Below, piece by piece: positions 1-5,688 of a stretch of DNA of 7,293 bases. Location of the stretch: assembly GCA_964654125.1 (NCBI GenBank), contig CAZZGG010000121.1:1-7293 (forward strand), in the 5' to 3' direction. The stretch's first letter is position 1. Each line of letters starts with the position of its first letter. Both the position numbers and the translations under genes were made by a program. Under the pieces are notes generated by a model. That model saw nothing but the letters and a program-made list of their open reading frames with translations. It had not been told where the DNA came from and did no database searches. This stretch comes from JAAYBY01 sp964654125 (GTDB taxonomy: Bacteria > Bacillota > Clostridia > Saccharofermentanales > UBA5734).

Positions 1-1370
1 ACCTGGCTGCCCGGGCGGGACTGAGCCGCCAGGAAAAAAAGCTTTTGCGGGAAGCCGGCAAGGCCAAGCAAAGGCACTGGTTGCTGGCCTGTCTTTTGTT
101 TAACTTTGCCATTCTGGCAGCTGTTAAATACACTAACTTTGCCCTGGCCAACATCAATAGCCTGCTGGAGCTTTTTGGTGCAGGCAAACAGCTCAGTTAC
201 CTTAACCTGATCCTGCCCATGGGCATCTCCTTTTATACCTTCCAGTCCATGGCTTATCTGATTGATGTATATCGGGGCAAACATCAGGCTCAGGATAACA
301 TTTTCAAGTTCGCTCTTTTTGTCTCTTTCTTTCCCCAGCTGGTCCAGGGCCCGATCAGCCGCTACAGTGACCTGGCCCAGTCTTTGTACAGTGAACATGA
401 ACTGGACTGGCGCCAGATCAGTTTCGGCTTGCAACGCATTTTATGGGGTTTTTTCAAGAAGCTGGTTATTGCTGACCGGATTTTGCTGGCGGTCAATACG
501 ATCATTCGTGATCCAGGCAACTATGATGGGGGCTTTGTTTTTTTAGGCATGCTCTTTTATGCCCTGCAACTTTATGCTGACTTTACAGGTGGTATTGATA
601 TAACAATAGGTATCGCCCAGGTCCTGGGCATTAAGCTGGCCGAGAACTTTAATGCACCTTTTTTGGCCCGTTCAATTACAGATTTCTGGCGGCGCTGGCA
701 TATCACCATGGGCAGCTGGTTCCGCGACTATTTATTTTATCCTCTTTCAGTTTCCCGTCCCATGTTGAATTTTTCCCGCAAGGCCAGGCAGCGCCTGGGT
801 GATGCTTTTGGCAAGAGGCTGCCAGTTTATCTGGTTACTTTAGTCACCTGGTTTGCCACCGGGATCTGGCATGGCAGCAGCTGGAATTTTATCGCCTGGG
901 GTCTGACAAACGGGATTGTGATTATCATTTCCCAGGAGTTTGAACCACTCTATGCTCGTTTCCACAAGCGTTTTAAAGTGAAGGACCAGCCACTTTACAT
1001 TGCTTTCACCATTATCAGGACCACTCTTTTGATGAGTGCCATCCGTATGTTTGACTGTTACCGCAATGTTGGCTTGACCATAAAAATGTTCTGGTCCATG
1101 CTGACCAGTTTCAAGCTCGGCCGCCTTTTGAGTTTTGATTTTAGATTGTTGGGCCTGGCCGGGGCAGACTATATATTGCTGGCCTTGGCAACAGGTTTGC
1201 TGCTGGCAACAGGGATCCGGCGCCCGGCCGGCAGTATGGAAAACCGTCTGGCTAAGATCCCGCTGGGCTGGCGCTATGCAGCCATATATGGCTTGATCCT
1301 GGCTATTTTGATCTTTGGTGCCTATGGCAGTGGCTACGATGCCAGCCAATTTATTTATAACCAATTTTAG
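1..1370 (+). CDS. MBOAT family membrane O-acyltransferase (AlgI/DltB-like), N-terminus cut by window edge
   Basis: This is a multi-pass membrane acyltransferase of the MBOAT family, which hands acyl groups (often acetyl) across the membrane to an exported polysaccharide or wall polymer. The frame is open to the left edge: the first whole codon is at 3 and 455 codons are visible, so the TTG at 45 is not the real start. Family members usually have about 470-500 residues, so roughly the first membrane segment or two is missing. Counting from the TTG at 45, visible hallmarks are LPMGISFYTFQSMAYLIDVY (58-77), a YADFTGGIDI stretch (177-186) where AlgI proteins have a DFSGYSDMAIG-like segment, TDFWRRWHIT (212-221), and GIWHG (273-277) with the presumed catalytic His276. 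The C-terminal GYDASQFIY ending is also typical. The next gene begins 15 bases after the stop and encodes the usual SGNH-like partner. The acyl group and the polymer cannot be told from sequence. Confidence 0.95.
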   Translation, partial: LAARAGLSRQEKKLLREAGKAKQRHWLLACLLFNFAILAAVKYTNFALANINSLLELFGAGKQLSYLNLILPMGISFYTFQSMAYLIDVYRGKHQAQDNIFKFALFVSFFPQLVQGPISRYSDLAQSLYSEHELDWRQISFGLQRILWGFFKKLVIADRILLAVNTIIRDPGNYDGGFVFLGMLFYALQLYADFTGGIDITIGIAQVLGIKLAENFNAPFLARSITDFWRRWHITMGSWFRDYLFYPLSVSRPMLNFSRKARQRLGDAFGKRLPVYLVTLVTWFATGIWHGSSWNFIAWGLTNGIVIIISQEFEPLYARFHKRFKVKDQPLYIAFTIIRTTLLMSAIRMFDCYRNVGLTIKMFWSMLTSFKLGRLLSFDFRLLGLAGADYILLALATGLLLATGIRRPAGSMENRLAKIPLGWRYAAIYGLILAILIFGAYGSGYDASQFIYNQF

Positions 1371-1385
1371 AGCAGGGAGGACTAG

Positions 1386-2465
1386 ATGAAAAAAAAGATA
1401 ATCCTGAAAAGTATCCTGCTTGTGATCTTGCTTGTTGGCAGTCTCTTTTTGCTGCAACGCCTTTTCATGCCTAAATATAACAAGGACATAGTCGAAGGGG
1501 CCCTGATTGAAGCTTATTATGCAGAAAAGTCGAGCCATGATGTAATTTTTGTCGGTGACTGTGAAGTCTATGAATGCTTTTCACCAATAACCCTTTGGCA
1601 GGAAGAGGGGATCACCAGCTTTATCCGGGGCAGTGCTCAGCAGCTGATCTGGCAGTCCTATTACCTGATGGAAGAAACACTTAAGTACGAAAAACCAGAA
1701 GTTTTTATCTTTAATGTCCTGGCCATGAAATACGCTGAACCGCAAAAGGAGGCCTATAACCGGCTGACCCTGGACGGTATGCGCCTATCTAACACCAAGC
1801 TCAAGGCTGTCCAGGCCTCCATGATGCCAGATGAGAAACTGCTTGACTATATCTTTCCTCTGCTGCGTTACCATTCGCGCTGGAGCGAACTGGACCGGGA
1901 TGATCTGCGCTTCATGTTCAAAAAGGAGCCGCTCTTCCACAATGGCTATTATTTGCGCGCTGATATACGTCCGGTTGTCTCCATCCCAGTGGCCAAAAAA
2001 CTGGCTGATTACAGTTTTGCTGACAATGCCTGGTACTGGCTTGACCAGATGACCCAGCTCTGCCAGGCTAATGATATTGAGCTGCTGCTGATTAAAGCAC
2101 CCAGTGTCTACCCACACTGGTATGACGAATGGGATCAGCAGATTAAAGATTATGCCCAAAAACATGATCTGCTCTATATCAATTTTCTAGAATTAAGTGA
2201 AGAAACCGGTATTGATTATCAGACCGACACCTATGATACCGGCCTGCACATGAACCTGTATGGTGCAGAAAAATTGTCCCGTTACCTTGGTCCTGTGCTG
2301 AAAGACTACTATGGCTTGCCCAACCGGCAAAATGAGGCGGGCTTAGCGGAAATCTGGCAGCAGAAAATTGACTTTTATGAAGCTATGACGGCTGCCCAGC
2401 TGGCTGAGATCGCTGAGTATGGTTATCTGAAAAGCCTGGGTGCCCGGCCACCAGAAAATGATTAA
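1386..2465 (+). CDS. Membrane-anchored SGNH/GDSL-like protein, probable partner of the MBOAT acyltransferase
   Basis: This 359-residue protein has a basic start (MKKK) and one hydrophobic segment (about 5-24) without an obvious cleavage site, so it is probably anchored with its body outside the membrane. The body resembles SGNH/GDSL-type proteins encoded beside MBOAT acyltransferases (the DltD and AlgJ/AlgX situation), which help transfer acyl groups to the polymer. An N-terminal strand leads into GDCEVYE (57-63), placed like the GDS nucleophile block but with Cys59 instead of Ser. RGSAQQ (81-86) sits where block II Gly is expected. Near the C-terminus, DTGLHMNLYGAEKLS (284-298) holds the candidate catalytic Asp284 and His288. 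The start has a clear ribosome binding site (GGGAGG, 1375-1380) five bases before ATG. The gene is co-oriented with the MBOAT gene and followed by a strong terminator, so it ends the operon. Assignment to the SGNH fold is firm in outline; hydrolase versus transferase activity is open. Confidence 0.85.
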   Translation: MKKKIILKSILLVILLVGSLFLLQRLFMPKYNKDIVEGALIEAYYAEKSSHDVIFVGDCEVYECFSPITLWQEEGITSFIRGSAQQLIWQSYYLMEETLKYEKPEVFIFNVLAMKYAEPQKEAYNRLTLDGMRLSNTKLKAVQASMMPDEKLLDYIFPLLRYHSRWSELDRDDLRFMFKKEPLFHNGYYLRADIRPVVSIPVAKKLADYSFADNAWYWLDQMTQLCQANDIELLLIKAPSVYPHWYDEWDQQIKDYAQKHDLLYINFLELSEETGIDYQTDTYDTGLHMNLYGAEKLSRYLGPVLKDYYGLPNRQNEAGLAEIWQQKIDFYEAMTAAQLAEIAEYGYLKSLGARPPEND

Positions 2466-2488
2466 ACTTGAACTGGCAGCTGACAGGA

Positions 2489-2523
2489 AAAGACCGCCAA
2501 TCCCTTAAGGATTGGCGGTCTTT
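2489..2523. terminator. Bidirectional intrinsic terminator between convergent operons
   Basis: A perfect 15-base-pair inverted repeat (2489-2503 with 2509-2523) encloses the five-base loop CTTAA. The GC-rich core is GACCGCC with GGCGGTC. Read on the plus strand the stem runs into TTT, and on the minus strand into TTTT, so both readings have a short T run. It lies 23 bases after the SGNH-like gene stop and 50 bases after the end of the minus-strand acetyltransferase gene, as expected for a shared stop between two converging transcripts. The T runs are short, so some read-through is possible. Confidence 0.9.
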
Positions 2524-2573
2524 GGATTCAGGGGTGCCAGCTTGCCCGGTAGTAGCTTTTTTGCTTGGGCTGG

Positions 2574-3764
2574 TCAGACAAAATCAGGTGACGGCCAAAA
2601 AAGCGGCAAGGGCAGCCAGGCTGCCAGCAATTTTTCTAAACTGCTGCTGATATTAAGATGTGCTATCACTAAAGCAGGGGGTAAAGGACCCAGGACCAGC
2701 CTAGTGGCAGTGAGCCGGTCCAGAACCAGGTCAGCCTGGTTGCGGGCACAGGTGCGACAGCTGCTCTGGCCGTCTTTTAGGCTCAGTTCATAGACACTGA
2801 CCTGGCCTTTATCCTCAATGCCCAGTCTTAATTGGCCGGAGGGCAGCTCTTGCATCTTTGCCTTGACTTCCAGCAGGGCCGCCAGCAGCAAGGGCCAGTC
2901 ATTAATGCGAAAAGAGCCGGCCGGCTGGACTTGGCAACCTTCGGCGATACGCCCCAGATCTGCAATGGCATCCTGCTGCCAGGGTGCCAGGATGAAATTA
3001 ACTGATGCTTTATCCTGTTGCCTGACCCAGGAGCCGGCAATGCTAAGCAGATCTTCTGGATTAGCTGCGATTATCTCGCTGACTGTGTCACCGGCCTGGT
3101 CACTGACCAGATAGCCGATCGCGGCACCGGCTGGATCACGGGCCAGCCAGGCCCGGCCATACCAGGAGGCCAGAATAGTTAAAAAATCATCTGCCGGCCT
3201 TGCTACATAAATAGGCTGCTGACTGTGCCAGCGGCGCAGCAGAGCCAGATTACCCAGATCTACCTGGTCCGGCTCCTGCAGGGCAAATGAAACCGGAGCA
3301 ATACTTCTGTTGCGGTAAAAATGGCGCAGATTACTTTTGGTCAGGCTGAAGGTCAGGCTGGTCCCGCCCTTCTCATAACCGTAATAACCATAACGCTGCC
3401 TTTGACCGCCCAGAACTGACAGGCTGATCTGCTCAGCCGCCATTTCATCCAGGACAACTGCCATGAGACGGCTCATCAGACCGCTGTTGCGCTCATCAGG
3501 ATGTGTGGCGACATTGCCGATCCCGACAACCTTCAGTTCCCTGCTGCCGGCATGTAATTGCAGAGGATACATACCCAAGACAGCCTTGATCCGGCCGTCC
3601 CGTTTACAGGCCAGCATCGCGTGCATCTTCTCGTCACTGGGCTGGAAAAGCTTGGGGGCCAGTGAAGGAAAATGGTGGGGCCTTGAAGACATGCTGTAGA
3701 CCATATTGCAAAAATCGACCAGCTCGCCATAATCCTGGGCTTTTAAACGGACAATCTCTGCCAT
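2574..3764 (-). CDS. Eis-like GNAT N-acetyltransferase with C-terminal SCP2-type domain
   Basis: This 396-residue protein matches the size and layout of the Eis family: an N-terminal GNAT domain, a second GNAT-like domain, and a sterol-carrier-protein-2-like C-terminal domain. The acetyl-CoA binding region is clear: VVGIGNVATHPDERNSGLMSRL (79-100), with the pyrophosphate loop at RNSGLM. Next comes LSVLGGQRQRYGYYGYEKGG (115-134), corresponding to the YGxxGY segment of Eis, in which a Tyr acts as general acid. The tail LPLPLFWPSPDFV fits the family, where the terminal carboxylate is thought to serve in catalysis. Known Eis enzymes acetylate amines such as aminoglycosides or protein lysines in the cytoplasm; the substrate here is unknown. 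ATG lies 3 bases after the stop of the preceding epimerase-like gene with only a weak GGAT upstream, so translation is probably coupled. It is the last gene of the operon. A CxxC pair (Cys336, Cys339) in the C-terminal domain looks unusual. Confidence 0.9.
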   Translation of the reverse strand: MAEIVRLKAQDYGELVDFCNMVYSMSSRPHHFPSLAPKLFQPSDEKMHAMLACKRDGRIKAVLGMYPLQLHAGSRELKVVGIGNVATHPDERNSGLMSRLMAVVLDEMAAEQISLSVLGGQRQRYGYYGYEKGGTSLTFSLTKSNLRHFYRNRSIAPVSFALQEPDQVDLGNLALLRRWHSQQPIYVARPADDFLTILASWYGRAWLARDPAGAAIGYLVSDQAGDTVSEIIAANPEDLLSIAGSWVRQQDKASVNFILAPWQQDAIADLGRIAEGCQVQPAGSFRINDWPLLLAALLEVKAKMQELPSGQLRLGIEDKGQVSVYELSLKDGQSSCRTCARNQADLVLDRLTATRLVLGPLPPALVIAHLNISSSLEKLLAAWLPLPLFWPSPDFV

Positions 3765-3767
3765 GGC

Positions 3768-4664
3768 TTAATCCAGCTGAGCCAAATAAGCTTTCAGGTT
3801 GGCGTAGCCGATCTTGATGCCGAGCAGGGGATCTTCCATGCCTTCAAACTCAATCGCCACATCGCCATTGTAACCGGCCTGCTTGAGGATGCCCAGGCAC
3901 TGTTTGACTGGCACTACACCGTGACCGATGATGGCACCGCGCAGCTTGTTGCCTCCGCGGCTGTGGAACCAGCCTTCGCCCGGGTCGGCTTCCTGGCCGG
4001 ATTTGAAATGGAAATCCTTGGCATGGACATGGAAGGCATAAGGGGCCAGACGGCCGACAGCAAGCGCCGGATCTTCATCAACCACCATGAAGTTGCCCAT
4101 GTCGATCAGGGCGCCATAGTTGGGGTGGTCAACAGCTGTGATTAAAAGCTCCATCCGCTCGCTGTCCTGGGAGAAACGGCCGTGGTTTTCACTCATGGTC
4201 CTGATGCCGCGCTCAGCCGCATACTCTGTGACCATGCGGCAGCCTTTGGCTAAAATTGGCACAACACTGGCAAAGCTTTCGGCTGGCGCCCTGGAAGCCC
4301 TGACAGCAGCCGGATCCTGGCGGATACCGCTAGTCACATCATGACGCATGCCCGGGGCACCCAGGGCTGCAGCTACATCAACTTCAGTGAACAGGCGCCG
4401 GGCTTCGGCCTCCACATCACCGCCGCTACCGTTTAAAAAATCGGCGCCGATTGTGTAATTGCCCATGGCTAGACCAACCCGCTCGCATTCTTCACGCACC
4501 CGTTTGGCATAATCTAGAATATCTTCGCCTTGCGGCACGTCTAGGACAGCAAATTCGATAAAATCAAAACCTGTTTCGGCTGCGATAGCAATAGCTTCCA
4601 GCTGGGTGAACTGGCCCTGGCGAACCAGCCGGCCATAACTATAAGAACTGACACCTAATTTCAT
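3768..4664 (-). CDS. Sugar phosphate isomerase/epimerase-like TIM-barrel protein (AP endonuclease 2 / xylose isomerase-like), second of two
   Basis: This 298-residue protein has the xylose isomerase-like TIM barrel (AP_endonuc_2 family) that includes IolE, IolI and many sugar epimerases. These enzymes use a divalent metal to isomerise, epimerise or dehydrate small sugars and cyclitols in the cytoplasm. Candidate metal ligands appear in the expected order: Glu159 in MSENHG, Asp188 in LIDMGNF, His214 in HVHAKD, and Glu272 or Glu274 in AIEFEG. The first strand (KLGVSSYSYG) and the GHGVVP segment (248-253) are typical. The start is well supported: ATG at 4664 has GGAGG (4672-4676 on the plus strand) seven bases upstream. 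The gene begins 15 bases after the stop of the first epimerase-like gene and ends 3 bases before the acetyltransferase start, so all three are co-transcribed. The exact substrate is not readable. Confidence 0.92.
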   Translation of the reverse strand: MKLGVSSYSYGRLVRQGQFTQLEAIAIAAETGFDFIEFAVLDVPQGEDILDYAKRVREECERVGLAMGNYTIGADFLNGSGGDVEAEARRLFTEVDVAAALGAPGMRHDVTSGIRQDPAAVRASRAPAESFASVVPILAKGCRMVTEYAAERGIRTMSENHGRFSQDSERMELLITAVDHPNYGALIDMGNFMVVDEDPALAVGRLAPYAFHVHAKDFHFKSGQEADPGEGWFHSRGGNKLRGAIIGHGVVPVKQCLGILKQAGYNGDVAIEFEGMEDPLLGIKIGYANLKAYLAQLD

Positions 4665-4679
4665 TTTCTGTCCTCCAAT

Positions 4680-5540
4680 TTACGCCTTGTTGAGCAGGCG
4701 GATGTTTTCTTGCAAGAATTCAACGGCCAGGCGGATATCACCGACCGGGTCATCGCCGACTTCTCTTTCGATAGTCAAATAGTCCTTAAAGCCTATGTCA
4801 GCCAGGGCTTTAAGATAGGTGGGGAAATTAACAGTTCCCTGGCCTAAAGGCACTTCACGGAAAGCGGCGCCAGCTTCAATTTCTGCTTCAATCATGCCAT
4901 AGGTTATCTCCGGATCCTGATCGCGCAGCTTGATGCCGTCTTTGGCATGGGTGTGGACGATAAAGGGGGCCAGGGTCTTGACTGCCTCGACCGGGTCGTC
5001 GCCTGTTACCATGACAAAGTTGGCCGGATCAAGGTTGACCCGGACACCGGTGGCACCCAGGCTGTCAATGAACTTACGCAGGACAAGGGCTGTTTCCGGC
5101 CCAGTCTCAATCGCAAAGTAGGCCCCTAGCTGGTCACCGAACTCTGCCAACTCAATGCAGGCATCCTGCAGGATCTTGTAGCGGGGATGGGCCTGGTCGG
5201 GGGGTACAACACCGATGTGAGTGGTGACAACATTGGTGTCCAGGTCGCGGGCCAGCTCCATGATCCTTTTGGATTTTTCAATGCGGCGGATATTGTCGGT
5301 AGCGTCACTAAAGCCATGACCGCCCAGATCGCCGCACAAAGCTGATACGGCCAGACCATGGCTTTTAATCTTGTCCAGCAGTTCACGCCGCTGTTGTTTA
5401 TTGAGATTTTCCGGACTGACCTCACCGGTAGTGGCATAGATCTGGATCCCGTCGGCGCCAACCTCCTTAGCCTTTTGCAGTCCGGCATCCAGGCCGAGCC
5501 TGAATGAATCAATGATCACACCAATCTTAAAATCAATCAT
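4680..5540 (-). CDS. Sugar phosphate isomerase/epimerase-like TIM-barrel protein, first gene of operon
   Basis: This is a second member of the xylose isomerase-like TIM-barrel family, only distantly similar to its downstream neighbour, so a recent duplication is unlikely. I chose ATG at 5540 (286 residues) because AAAGGA (5549-5554) sits eight bases upstream and the protein then starts directly with the first barrel strand (FKIGVIIDSF). The in-frame ATG at 5591 would add 17 residues but overlaps the promoter -10 box. Candidate metal ligands are Glu145 (AIETG), Asp171 (NLDPAN), His198 (HTHAKD) and Glu258 (TIERE). His108 in TTHIG is also typical. GQGTVNFP (234-241) matches the G-x-G-x-[VI]-[ND]-[FWY] segment common near the C-terminus of such epimerases. 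It is probably a cytoplasmic isomerase or epimerase of a sugar, keto-sugar or inosose. It leads a three-gene operon divergent from the GtaA-like gene. Specific activity unknown. Confidence 0.92.
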   Translation of the reverse strand: MIDFKIGVIIDSFRLGLDAGLQKAKEVGADGIQIYATTGEVSPENLNKQQRRELLDKIKSHGLAVSALCGDLGGHGFSDATDNIRRIEKSKRIMELARDLDTNVVTTHIGVVPPDQAHPRYKILQDACIELAEFGDQLGAYFAIETGPETALVLRKFIDSLGATGVRVNLDPANFVMVTGDDPVEAVKTLAPFIVHTHAKDGIKLRDQDPEITYGMIEAEIEAGAAFREVPLGQGTVNFPTYLKALADIGFKDYLTIEREVGDDPVGDIRLAVEFLQENIRLLNKA

Positions 5541-5548
5541 ATTCACTG

Positions 5549-5554
5549 TCCTTT
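5549..5554 (-). promoter_or_regulatory. Ribosome binding site fixing the start of the first epimerase-like gene
   Basis: On the minus strand AAAGGA lies eight bases before the ATG at 5540. This decides between that ATG and the upstream in-frame ATG at 5591, which has no comparable site and lies inside the predicted -10 box. Confidence 0.8.
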
Positions 5555-5556
5555 CC

Positions 5557-5571
5557 AGCCCGCGTCGGGCT
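5557..5571 (-). repeat. Inverted repeat in the leader of the minus-strand operon
   Basis: AGCCCG, three bases, then CGGGCT form a perfect 6+6 inverted repeat with a CGT (plus strand) centre. It lies after the predicted transcription start (near 5583) and just before the ribosome binding site of the first epimerase-like gene. It could be a DNA operator (pseudo-palindromes with a central CG are common for LacI-type repressors) or an RNA hairpin next to the Shine-Dalgarno sequence. No T run follows, so it is not an intrinsic terminator. Confidence 0.55.
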
Positions 5572-5589
5572 ATATGTCTTGTTACTGCC

Positions 5590-5618
5590 ATTATAGCGAA
5601 AAAAGCAGCTAATGTCTT
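5590..5618 (-). promoter_or_regulatory. Predicted sigma-A promoter of the isomerase/acetyltransferase operon
   Basis: Read on the minus strand, a perfect TATAAT -10 box lies at 5595-5590 and AAGACA (4 of 6 matches to TTGACA) at 5618-5613, with a 17-base spacer. Transcription would begin near 5583, leaving a leader of about 43 bases before the ATG at 5540. Its -35 box abuts, and shares one base with, the -35 box of the divergent promoter. Confidence 0.7.
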
Positions 5619-5647
5619 TGCCAGCGCTGGCTTCGATCAGCTATAAT
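5618..5647 (+). promoter_or_regulatory. Predicted sigma-A promoter of the GtaA-like gene
   Basis: TTGCCA (5618-5623, 5 of 6 matches to the -35 consensus) and a perfect TATAAT (5642-5647) are separated by 18 bases. Transcription would start near 5654, giving a leader of about 35 bases before the ATG at 5689. The -35 box and the front of the spacer overlap a 12-base palindrome. Confidence 0.75.
5620..5631. promoter_or_regulatory. Perfect 12-base palindrome, candidate operator between divergent promoters
   Basis: GCCAGCGCTGGC is a perfect palindrome. It overlaps the last four bases of the plus-strand -35 box, fills the start of that spacer, and lies immediately upstream of the minus-strand -35 box. 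A dimeric regulator bound here could block the plus promoter and contact polymerase at the minus promoter. No regulator gene is in the window, so the binding protein is unknown. Confidence 0.5.
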
Positions 5648-5676
5648 ACGAATATTCCCAGTAGAAACTAGCCAAA

Positions 5677-5682
5677 AAGGAG
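5677..5682 (+). promoter_or_regulatory. Ribosome binding site of the GtaA-like gene
   Basis: AAGGAG lies six bases before the ATG at 5689. An in-frame ATG at 5683 directly touches this site and is too close to be used, so the ATG at 5689 is preferred. Confidence 0.85.
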
Positions 5683-5688
5683 ATGACT

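Noticed and set aside
45..47. TTG at 45 as the start of the MBOAT gene
   Set aside because: The same frame is open through 14 more codons to the left edge, no ribosome binding site is present, and the family's N-terminal membrane segments would be lost. The gene is truncated by the window.
840..1538. Minus-strand open frame (232 codons) across the MBOAT/SGNH junction
   Set aside because: It lies opposite two well-supported genes, spans their intergenic gap, and its translation is a low-complexity Gln/Cys-rich shadow.
2468..2793. Small plus-strand open frames after the SGNH-like gene
   Set aside because: They run through or just after the terminator hairpin and overlap the acetyltransferase gene antisense, with no recognisable product.
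5541..5591. Longer start (ATG at 5591) for the first epimerase-like gene
   Set aside because: It overlaps the predicted -10 box of its own promoter, adds a 17-residue tail outside the barrel fold, and lacks a ribosome binding site, whereas ATG at 5540 has one.
5541..5688. Riboswitch or T-box in the divergent control region
   Set aside because: Predicted leaders are only about 35 and 43 bases, too short for known riboswitch aptamers plus expression platforms, and no conserved motif is visible.
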